5,787 nucleotides of DNA from Sediminibacterium sp. (GTDB lineage Bacteria; Bacteroidota; Bacteroidia; Chitinophagales; Chitinophagaceae): positions 7,836 to 13,622 of the forward strand of contig JAOASV010000109.1 of assembly GCA_030158535.1 (NCBI GenBank), written 5' to 3'. The notes beneath the pieces were generated by a model. The model was given only the letters and a program-made list of their open reading frames with translations, did not search any database and was not told where the DNA came from. Of the stretch, positions 1-4,374 are shown one piece after another (positions within the stretch are counted from its first letter, which is position 1; every line of letters begins with the position of its first letter). The translations under genes were made by a program, and so were the position numbers.

Positions 1-94
1 TTTTACGAACCAACTCGAAAGCAGCTTTTTCTTGGGCATCCATTTGGTTGCTCAGGTACTTTTCGATGGTTTCTAATAATATTAAATCTTCCAT
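1..94 (-). CDS. N-terminus of a probable anti-sigma or sigma-associated protein (partial)
   Basis: An open frame starts at ATG 94-92 and leaves the window after 31 complete codons. The visible peptide begins MEDLILLETIEKYLSNQM and continues with an acidic/lysine stretch ending near AAFELVRK. This 'IEKYL...M...E..AFE' pattern is common at the cytoplasmic N-terminus of Bacteroidota proteins encoded directly after ECF sigma genes, many of which are anti-sigma factors with a later membrane segment. Only 5 bases separate it from the sigma factor stop. A GGAGAG Shine-Dalgarno (positions 108-103, inside the end of the sigma gene) lies 8 bases before the ATG, so the two genes are almost certainly co-transcribed and perhaps translationally coupled. 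The membrane and sensor parts lie outside the window, so the anti-sigma role is inferred from position and the short N-terminal pattern only. Confidence 0.6.
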   Translation of the reverse strand, partial: MEDLILLETIEKYLSNQMDAQEKAAFELVRK

Positions 95-99
95 GTTAC

Positions 100-666
100 T
101 TACTCTCCAATATTGTATTGCGCAAAAAACAACTTTTTGAGGCGCATTAAACATTTGTATTTCTGGTTTTTGGCATTGTCGGAGTTGGTATAACCAAATT
201 CGGCTGCCAAAGCTTGCATGTCCATTTTTTGAAGGTAGTAGCCTTCTAGTAGACTTTTACAAGGTTCACCTAAGCTTTTCAGTGCCCGATCCATAATGGC
301 GTAGGCGGCGTCGTGCTTAGCATGTTGTTCAAGGTCGTCTTCTACAGATATGGTTTCTTCCAAATTATCAACTGGGTGCGAGAAGCGCCCCATTTGTTGT
401 AGTTTTTTGAGCCATAGTCTGCGACAAACCGAGTATACATACGTTTTAATTTGACAGGTTAAAACAAACGACCCTGATTGTGCTTTTTCATACAGGGCGA
501 TCATTGCTTCCTGAAAAACGTCGCGAGCATCGTCATAAGAGCCATTATTGGCCAAAATAAAGGCCTGGATGGTACTGAAGTTCTCTTTGTAGAGTTGTTC
601 AATAATGGCGGAATCGTTGCCCGCTAACCCCCTTAATAATGCTTGTTCGTTACTCGTAGCTTTCAC
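100..666 (-). CDS. ECF-type RNA polymerase sigma factor (sigma-70 family)
   Basis: The 188-residue product has the normal ECF length and two-domain layout. Region 2 covers about residues 8-90. Its DARDVFQEAMIALYEK segment (46-61) is the core-binding and -10 recognition helix, followed by a basic/aromatic stretch around 74-90 (KTYVYSVCRRLWLKK) typical of regions 2.3-2.4. An acidic linker (100-120) leads to region 4 (about 125-181), where LGEPCKSLLEGYYLQKMD and the helix-turn-helix MQALAAEFGYTNSDNAKNQK should read the -35 element. The start is GTG (666-664). An in-frame TAA lies only a few codons upstream and no ATG occurs before residue 55, so GTG is the best start. There is no clear Shine-Dalgarno, as is usual in this phylum. 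It is followed by a probable anti-sigma gene and diverges from a small lipoprotein gene that carries the same promoter motif, which suggests autoregulation. The triggering signal cannot be told. Confidence 0.92.
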   Translation of the reverse strand: MKATSNEQALLRGLAGNDSAIIEQLYKENFSTIQAFILANNGSYDDARDVFQEAMIALYEKAQSGSFVLTCQIKTYVYSVCRRLWLKKLQQMGRFSHPVDNLEETISVEDDLEQHAKHDAAYAIMDRALKSLGEPCKSLLEGYYLQKMDMQALAAEFGYTNSDNAKNQKYKCLMRLKKLFFAQYNIGE

Positions 667-677
667 TAAATACTGCT

Positions 678-708
678 TTTAATACGCTTTAGGGTATAAA
701 AGTAACCC
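678..708 (-). promoter_or_regulatory. Predicted ECF promoter of the sigma factor gene
   Basis: Read on the minus strand, 708-692 is GGGTTACTTTTATACCC. It is followed after six bases by GTATTAA (684-678). GGGTTAC and GTATTAA are 16 bases apart, as expected for ECF -35 and -10 elements. The same arrangement, with 15/17 identity in the first block and an identical GTATTAA at identical spacing, lies before the divergent lipoprotein gene. The predicted start of transcription falls only about 5 bases before the GTG start, so the message would be almost leaderless. The motif is seen directly; recognition by this particular sigma factor is inferred. Confidence 0.68.
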
Positions 709-752
709 AATATAGCCCGAAATCTTTTTTTTCAAAAAAAAAGGAGGTTGGC

Positions 753-782
753 GGGTTACCTTTTTACCCCTTCTGGTATTAA
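753..782 (+). promoter_or_regulatory. Predicted ECF promoter of the small lipoprotein gene
   Basis: GGGTTACCTTTTTACCC (753-769) is followed after six bases by GTATTAA (776-782), giving a 16-base gap between GGGTTAC and GTATTAA. It matches the minus-strand motif before the divergent sigma factor gene and points toward the ATG at 816, predicting a 5' untranslated region of roughly 25-30 bases. Within the 17-base block GGGT and ACCC form the ends of an imperfect inverted repeat, so an additional operator function is possible. Confidence 0.68.
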
Positions 783-815
783 TAAGCACATTCATTCAAA
801 CAAAAACCCAAAAAA

Positions 816-986
816 ATGAAAAAAGTATTCGCAATCTTAGCTGTAGTAGCTTTCGTAGCATGTAATTCAGGTGAAAACAAAGAAGCAACTGCAGACACTA
901 CTGCTGTTGACACAACTGCAACTGTATCTATGGATACTACTGCTGTAGACACAACTGCTGCTGCTGTTGATACAACTAAGCACTAA
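816..986 (+). CDS. Small DTT-repeat lipoprotein, 56 residues
   Basis: ATG 816-818 opens a 56-codon frame ending at TAA 984-986. Residues 1-15 are a lipoprotein signal peptide: MKK, then a hydrophobic stretch (VFAILAVVAFVA), then Cys16 as the lipid-attachment residue (FVAC lipobox). The mature part is about 40 residues, starts CNSGENKE, and consists almost entirely of Asp-Thr-Thr-Ala/Val units (DTTAVDTTA twice, then DTT). It contains no recognisable fold. Lipidation should place it in the cell envelope, probably the outer membrane or surface; the Glu/Lys residues just after the cysteine fit either. The start has no Shine-Dalgarno but an A-rich leader (CAAAAACCCAAAAAA), normal for Bacteroidota. 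A predicted ECF promoter shared with the divergent sigma gene lies 34 bases upstream, so it is probably a target of that sigma factor. Short DTT/alanine-rich lipoproteins recur in this phylum without a known function, and none is assigned here. Confidence 0.85.
   Translation: MKKVFAILAVVAFVACNSGENKEATADTTAVDTTATVSMDTTAVDTTAAAVDTTKH
894..959 (+). repeat. Imperfect tandem repeat encoding DTTAVDTTA
   Basis: Positions 894-920 and 933-959 encode the same nine residues, DTTAVDTTA, with a 39-base period. The 27-base copies differ at three positions, all third-codon and synonymous (GAC/GAT, GTT/GTA, GCA/GCT). A further VDTT unit follows at 966-977. The pattern points to an old internal duplication whose protein sequence has been kept. 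Confidence 0.8.
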
Positions 987-1082
987 TTTTAAAACATTAG
1001 CTAGATTGTTTAGACCCTAAACGGTCAAAACTAGCTTGCCGGTTTTAACAATCTTCAAGATTTTCATATGGCAAGCAATCGT

Positions 1083-1120
1083 AAATAGCCTTCTTGTTTC
1101 TACAAGAGGGCTTATTTTTT
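1083..1120 (+). terminator. Intrinsic terminator of the lipoprotein transcript
   Basis: The hairpin pairs GCC 1088-1090 with GGC 1109-1111 and TCTTGT 1092-1097 with ACAAGA 1102-1107, with a T-G wobble between the two segments and a TTCT loop (1098-1101). The outer AAATA/TATTT can extend the stem past one bulged T. A T-rich tail (1112-1120) follows. It lies about 100 bases after the lipoprotein stop and separates that transcript from the downstream operon. Confidence 0.82.
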
Positions 1121-1232
1121 ATAGATAGTAATTTTGGTTTTTGCATGTGATCAATGCGCAAAAGCCTTTAATAACTAAAGTTTGTTAGCATAAATTTTTT
1201 AATCTCTTTTTATTTTAAGTGATTTTTATACT

Positions 1233-1240
1233 TATATTTG
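1233..1240 (+). promoter_or_regulatory. Probable -7 promoter element of the pheA operon leader
   Basis: TATATTTG fits the Bacteroidota primary-sigma -7 consensus TAnnTTTG exactly. No good TTTG -33 box is present at the usual 19-21 base spacing; only T-runs occur near 1207-1216. Transcription would start about 4-8 bases downstream, at or just before the leader peptide ATG (1248). In AT-rich spacer this motif can occur by chance, so the call rests on its position immediately before the leader. Confidence 0.55.
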
Positions 1241-1247
1241 AAAGGAG

Positions 1248-1337
1248 ATGAGAGCATTATTATTAAATACTTGGTTTAGTTTCTATTACTATTACTTCTT
1301 TACAAAAAGGAGCCGGGTATTATATGTATTAGCGTAA
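1248..1337 (+). CDS. Phe/Tyr-rich leader peptide of the pheA operon attenuator
   Basis: ATG 1248-1250 to TAA 1335-1337 encodes 29 residues. Residues 9-18 read WFSFYYYYFF: four Phe and four Tyr codons clustered at 1275-1301, after three consecutive Leu codons. The remaining codons (TKRSRVLYVLA) run through a GC-rich arm. The peptide has no likely function as a protein; its codons act as a sensor. When charged tRNA-Phe or tRNA-Tyr is scarce, a ribosome would stall on the cluster and leave the downstream arm (1312-1321) free to form the antiterminator. When they are plentiful, the ribosome would move on and the terminator at 1356-1385 would form. The amino acids sensed are exactly the products of the genes that follow. 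AAAGGAG (1241-1247) abuts the ATG with no spacer, too close for ordinary Shine-Dalgarno use. The upstream in-frame TGA at 1239-1241 excludes a longer form. Confidence 0.87.
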   Translation: MRALLLNTWFSFYYYYFFTKRSRVLYVLA

Positions 1338-1364
1338 CAAAAAATTTTTACATACAATCCCGGC
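1312..1364 (+). promoter_or_regulatory. Antiterminator structure of the Phe/Tyr attenuator
   Basis: GCCGGG (1312-1317) and ATT (1319-1321), with T1318 bulged, pair with AAT (1356-1358) and CCCGGC (1359-1364). This gives nine pairs, and the 3' strand used is the 5' arm of the terminator hairpin, so the two structures exclude each other. The 5' arm lies within leader codons 22-25, just downstream of the aromatic codon cluster. A ribosome stalled on the Tyr/Phe codons would leave it largely exposed, while one reaching the stop codon would disrupt it. Confidence 0.83.
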
Positions 1365-1385
1365 CAACTGGCCGGGATTTTTTTT
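1356..1385 (+). terminator. Attenuator terminator before pheA
   Basis: AATCCCGGCC (1356-1365) pairs perfectly with GGCCGGGATT (1370-1379) around an AACT loop. This is a ten-base-pair stem with seven G-C pairs, followed by an unbroken T-run (1378-1385). It is much more GC-rich than its surroundings and ends only six bases before the pheA ATG, where an ordinary operon would not place a terminator. This position marks it as an attenuator controlling readthrough into the operon. Confidence 0.95.
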
Positions 1386-1391
1386 AAGCAT

Positions 1392-2264
1392 ATGCCAACA
1401 AAAAATAAAATAACAAGAAAGCCTATAAATGAACTGGGCATTGCCATTCAGGGTTACGAAGGAAGTTTCCATCAGGTAGCTGCGCGTACTATTTTTGGTA
1501 AAGACGTGGCCGTTGTGCCTTGTGCTACATTTAGTGCACTTGTAAAAAAAGCAGAGAATAAAAAAGAATCGGCGGGCGCTATGATGGCCATCGAAAATTC
1601 TATTGCAGGTAGCATTTTGCCTAACTATAATTTACTACTTCGTTCTTCTTTAAAAGTAACAGGTGAAGTTTATTTATCGATTAGTCAAAATTTGCTCGTT
1701 AATAAAGGCGTTCAATTATCGGACATCAAAGAAGTGCATAGTCATCCCATGGCGCTACTTCAATGTTTGGATTACCTCGAAAAAAATAATTGGAAATTAG
1801 TTGAGTCGGAAGATACCGCGCTAAGTGCAAAACACCTGCAGCAACATAGGTCTAAGCATGTGGCTGCGGTAGCTAGTAAATTAGCCGCCGAGCTTTTTAA
1901 TTTGGACATTATTGGCCCAGATATTCAAACCCAAAAAAATAATTATACGCGGTTTTTGGTATTGGAAAGAGCTGTAGATGTAGTGGAGGATAAGCTTGCA
2001 AATAAAGCTTCTATTTATTTTCAAACCAACCATACAAAAGGGGTACTCGCCAAAGTGCTTACGCAAATTGCAAAGCATGATGTAAACTTAACCAAGTTGC
2101 AAAGCATGCCTATCCCAGGGAGTAATTTTAAATATGGTTTTTTTGCGGATATGGAATTTGACAAGCGTAAAAAACTTGATCAAGTACTTGATTCAATAAA
2201 GGAGTTAACAAATAATATTAAAATATTTGGTGTCTATCAAAAAGGCAACATGAAAAAAGGGTAG
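1392..2264 (+). CDS. pheA: Prephenate dehydratase
   Basis: This cytoplasmic enzyme decarboxylates and dehydrates prephenate to phenylpyruvate, the step that commits prephenate to phenylalanine. The 290-residue length is normal for a monofunctional enzyme without a chorismate mutase domain. The catalytic domain (about 15-193) shows QGYEGSFH (20-27), AIENSIAGS (66-74), HSHPMALLQC (116-125) and the diagnostic NYTRF (184-188), which holds the catalytic Thr-Arg-Phe. A C-terminal ACT regulatory domain (about 205-285) contains KGVLAKVL (216-223). At the place of the classic ESRP phenylalanine-binding motif it has LQSMP (236-240), so feedback sensing may differ in detail. ATG 1392 is chosen because it follows the attenuator directly and gives a normal N-terminus; no Shine-Dalgarno is visible. 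It is the first gene of the Phe/Tyr operon, 2 bases before the aminotransferase gene, and its expression should depend on readthrough of the attenuator. Confidence 0.94.
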   Translation: MPTKNKITRKPINELGIAIQGYEGSFHQVAARTIFGKDVAVVPCATFSALVKKAENKKESAGAMMAIENSIAGSILPNYNLLLRSSLKVTGEVYLSISQNLLVNKGVQLSDIKEVHSHPMALLQCLDYLEKNNWKLVESEDTALSAKHLQQHRSKHVAAVASKLAAELFNLDIIGPDIQTQKNNYTRFLVLERAVDVVEDKLANKASIYFQTNHTKGVLAKVLTQIAKHDVNLTKLQSMPIPGSNFKYGFFADMEFDKRKKLDQVLDSIKELTNNIKIFGVYQKGNMKKG

Positions 2265-2266
2265 TT

Positions 2267-3436
2267 ATGGAAATGCAATTAGCGTCAAGACTAGATGGGA
2301 TTGGTGAATATTATTTTTCACAAAAGCTCCGCGAAATAGAGCAGCTTAATAAAGCGGGTAAACAAATTATAAACCTAGGTATTGGTAGTCCTGATTTGGC
2401 GCCACACCCCCTTGTGGTAAAGGCTTTACAAGAAGCCGCTGCTCCAGATAATGTACACGCCTATCAATCTTATAAAGGCTCTCCCGTTTTACGAAACGCC
2501 ATTGCTGCATTCTATCAAACATGGTATGGTGTTACGTTAGATCCTGACACGGAAGTACTACCACTCATTGGCAGTAAAGAAGGCATCATGCATATTTGTA
2601 TGACGTATTTAAACGCTGGTGATCAGGCTTTAATTCCTAATCCTGGATATCCAACTTATAGCAGTGCCGTAAAATTATCAGGAGGTGAACCCGTGTATTA
2701 CGATTTAACACTTACTGGAAATTGGGAACCAGATTTAGAGGCGCTCGAAAAAACAGATTTATCCAAAGTCAAATTAATGTGGGTGAATTATCCGCATATG
2801 CCAACGGGTCAACTTCCTTCAGATCATTTTTTTGAATCCCTTATTGCTTTTGCAACGAAGCATCAAATATTGATTTGTCATGACAATCCGTATAGTTTTA
2901 TTTTAAATGAAACGCCTAAAAGTTTACTCGCTGTTAAAGGCGCCAAAGAAGTGGTGGTTGAACTAAACTCTTTAAGCAAAAGTTCCAACATGGCCGGTTG
3001 GAGAGTGGGTATGTTGGCTGGAAAAAAAGAACGCATCGAAGAAGTGTTGCGTTTTAAATCCAATATGGATAGTGGTATGTATTTACCAATTCAACTCGCT
3101 GCTGCAAAGGCGCTAAGCCTTGGAAAAGATTGGTATGATAGCATCAATGTGATTTACAAAGCACGCAGAGAAAAAGTATTTGAGTTATTAGATTTATTGA
3201 ATTGCACCTATTCAAAAACGCAGGTAGGCATGTTTGTGTGGGCTAGTATACCTGCGTCTTATGCCGATGGTTTTGCTTTAAGTGATAAAGTGTTGTACGA
3301 CGCCAATGTTTTTATTACGCCTGGTGGCATTTTTGGAACAGGCGGAAATGCATTTATAAGAATTAGTTTATGTGCGCCCTTAGAGCGGTTTGAACTTGCT
3401 ATTGAACGGGTTAAAAATGCAGGTATTGCATTATAA
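2267..3436 (+). CDS. Class I/II PLP-dependent aminotransferase, probably aromatic
   Basis: The 389-residue product is a fold-type I aminotransferase. Visible features are LGIGSPDL (37-44), GSKEGI (102-107), NPGYPTY (125-131), NYPHMPTG (174-181), HDNPYSF (205-211, with the pyridine-binding Asp206 and cofactor-contacting Tyr209), SLSKS with the Schiff-base Lys238, GWRVG (244-248), and FIRISL with the probable substrate-carboxylate Arg365. In the usual NNPTG motif the Asn directly before PTG is Met178 here. Sitting between pheA and tyrA, it most likely transfers an amino group to phenylpyruvate and 4-hydroxyphenylpyruvate, completing Phe and Tyr; transamination of prephenate itself is an alternative. 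Substrate cannot be read from sequence, since diaminopimelate- and aspartate-type members look alike. GGG (2259-2261), overlapping the end of pheA, lies 5 bases before the ATG, and the 2-base gap suggests translational coupling. ATG 2273 is a less likely alternative start. Confidence 0.9.
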   Translation: MEMQLASRLDGIGEYYFSQKLREIEQLNKAGKQIINLGIGSPDLAPHPLVVKALQEAAAPDNVHAYQSYKGSPVLRNAIAAFYQTWYGVTLDPDTEVLPLIGSKEGIMHICMTYLNAGDQALIPNPGYPTYSSAVKLSGGEPVYYDLTLTGNWEPDLEALEKTDLSKVKLMWVNYPHMPTGQLPSDHFFESLIAFATKHQILICHDNPYSFILNETPKSLLAVKGAKEVVVELNSLSKSSNMAGWRVGMLAGKKERIEEVLRFKSNMDSGMYLPIQLAAAKALSLGKDWYDSINVIYKARREKVFELLDLLNCTYSKTQVGMFVWASIPASYADGFALSDKVLYDANVFITPGGIFGTGGNAFIRISLCAPLERFELAIERVKNAGIAL

Positions 3437-3447
3437 ATTGTAGAACA

Positions 3448-4287
3448 ATGATTGTAACGATAATTGGTACGGGTTTAATTGGTGGGTCGATGGCACTTAC
3501 TTTAAAAGAGAAGGGCTTTGCTACAAAAGTGATGGGTGTAGATGCGAGTGAGCAGCATTTGACCCAGGCGCTTGCACTTGGTATTATAGATGAAGCGCAT
3601 ATTTTACAAGATGCCGTTGCGCTATCTGATTTAATCATTATTGCGACACCTATAAATGCCGCCGAAAATTTACTGCCTCAAATACTTGATATCACAAATA
3701 AGCAAGTGGTGATGGATGTGGGTTCCACCAAAGACAATATTTGTAAAATTGTTGGGGCGCATCCAAAAAGGGGGCGTTTTGTGGCTACGCACCCTATGTG
3801 GGGTACCGAGTACAGTGGGCCGGAAGCTGCTGTTAAAAATGCCTTTACCGACAAGGCTACGGTTATTTGTTCTAAAGAAGCCAGCGATCCAGATGCTGCT
3901 GCCCTGGTGGAGCAGGTTTATCAGACCCTGGGCATGCATCTTTTGTACATGGATGCGGCTGACCATGATGTACACGTTGCATATATTAGTCATATTTCTC
4001 ATATAACATCTTTTGCCCTTGCAAACACCGTTTTGGAGAAGGAAAGGGAAGAAGATGCCATTTTTGAACTGGCAAGTGGTGGTTTTGAGAGTACGGTTCG
4101 ACTTGCCAAGAGTAATCCAAGTATGTGGGTTCCGATCCTCATGCAGAATAAAGAGAACGTTTTAGACGTTCTTAATGAACATATCTCTCAATTAAGAAAA
4201 TTTAAGGCAAGCTTAGAAAAGGAAGATCCTGATTATTTGCTTGAATTAATTGAGAAAGCCAATGGAATAAAGCGGATTTTAAAATAG
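3448..4287 (+). CDS. tyrA: Prephenate dehydrogenase
   Basis: This enzyme oxidatively decarboxylates prephenate to 4-hydroxyphenylpyruvate, the tyrosine branch opposite pheA. The 279 residues comprise an N-terminal Rossmann domain and a C-terminal helical dimerisation domain, with no ACT or chorismate mutase extension. The dinucleotide motif is IGTGLIGGS (6-14). Asp32 at the end of the second strand (GVDA) favours NAD over NADP. ATPINA and MDVGSTK lead to THPMWGTEYSG (114-124), carrying the conserved substrate/active-site His115. DHDVHVAYISHISHITS (172-188) is the family's HD..HA..SH..H helix. An arogenate dehydrogenase activity cannot be excluded from sequence alone. It is 11 bases after the aminotransferase gene, in the same direction and with no intervening terminator, so it is the last visible gene of the attenuated operon. 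No strong terminator follows: GGCT 4287-4290 / AGCC 4296-4299 forms only a short hairpin without a T-tail. Confidence 0.94.
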   Translation: MIVTIIGTGLIGGSMALTLKEKGFATKVMGVDASEQHLTQALALGIIDEAHILQDAVALSDLIIIATPINAAENLLPQILDITNKQVVMDVGSTKDNICKIVGAHPKRGRFVATHPMWGTEYSGPEAAVKNAFTDKATVICSKEASDPDAAALVEQVYQTLGMHLLYMDAADHDVHVAYISHISHITSFALANTVLEKEREEDAIFELASGGFESTVRLAKSNPSMWVPILMQNKENVLDVLNEHISQLRKFKASLEKEDPDYLLELIEKANGIKRILK

Positions 4288-4348
4288 GCTCGCTTAGCCA
4301 AAACAGGCTGAAAATAAATAAAAAACAGGCAAAACCCTACCTTATAAG

Positions 4349-4356
4349 TACCTTTG
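4349..4356 (+). promoter_or_regulatory. Probable promoter element of the DEAD-box helicase gene
   Basis: TACCTTTG matches the Bacteroidota -7 consensus TAnnTTTG exactly and lies 18 bases before the helicase ATG, predicting a 5' leader of only about 10-15 bases. No convincing TTTG -33 box is present 19-21 bases upstream. It suggests the helicase has its own transcription start, although readthrough from tyrA is possible because no strong terminator separates them. Confidence 0.6.
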
Positions 4357-4374
4357 CCGCAAAATTTTTAATAC

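Larger units (their letters stand above)
987..1247. other. Spacer between lipoprotein gene and aromatic-operon leader
   Basis: No protein gene is supported here. The first part (987-1082) would be the 3' trailer of the lipoprotein transcript and is rich in short inverted repeats, some mutually exclusive: AGCTAG 999-1004 with CTAGCT 1031-1036, GACC 1013-1016 with GGTC 1023-1026, AGATTGTT 1003-1010 with AACAATCT 1047-1054, and GCTTGCC 1034-1040 with GGCAAGC 1070-1076. An intrinsic terminator follows at 1083-1120. The rest (1121-1247) is very AT-rich. It contains a weak inverted repeat TTTTGC 1139-1144 / GCAAAA 1158-1163, an isolated TAATTTTG (1129-1136), and the probable leader promoter element TATATTTG (1233-1240). 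Confidence 0.6.

Noticed and set aside
1129..1136. TAATTTTG, a match to the TAnnTTTG promoter consensus
   Set aside because: It lies just after a terminator in AT-rich spacer with no -33 box. It could be an alternative leader promoter but is weaker than the element next to the leader peptide.
1171..1186. Imperfect palindrome TAAC...GTTA in the spacer
   Set aside because: Short and AT-rich with mismatches, and not placed close enough to a promoter to argue for an operator.
1241..1247. AAAGGAG as Shine-Dalgarno of the leader peptide
   Set aside because: It directly abuts the ATG with no spacer, too close for normal ribosome placement.
1451..1457. GGGTTAC, identical to the predicted ECF -35 element
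   Set aside because: It lies inside the pheA coding sequence and has no GTATTAA 16 bases downstream, so it is taken as chance.
1881..2078. Minus-strand open frame opposite pheA
   Set aside because: Antisense shadow without motifs. The other short minus-strand frames opposite the aminotransferase, tyrA and helicase genes were rejected for the same reason.
3670..4002. 110-codon minus-strand open frame opposite tyrA
   Set aside because: Antisense to a well-supported gene, with no recognisable motif or promoter.
3716..4006. 96-codon plus-strand open frame inside tyrA
   Set aside because: It overlaps tyrA in another frame. The tyrA frame carries all family motifs and this one has none.
4287..4299. 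GGCT/AGCC hairpin right after tyrA as a terminator
   Set aside because: Only four base pairs and followed by A-rich rather than T-rich sequence.
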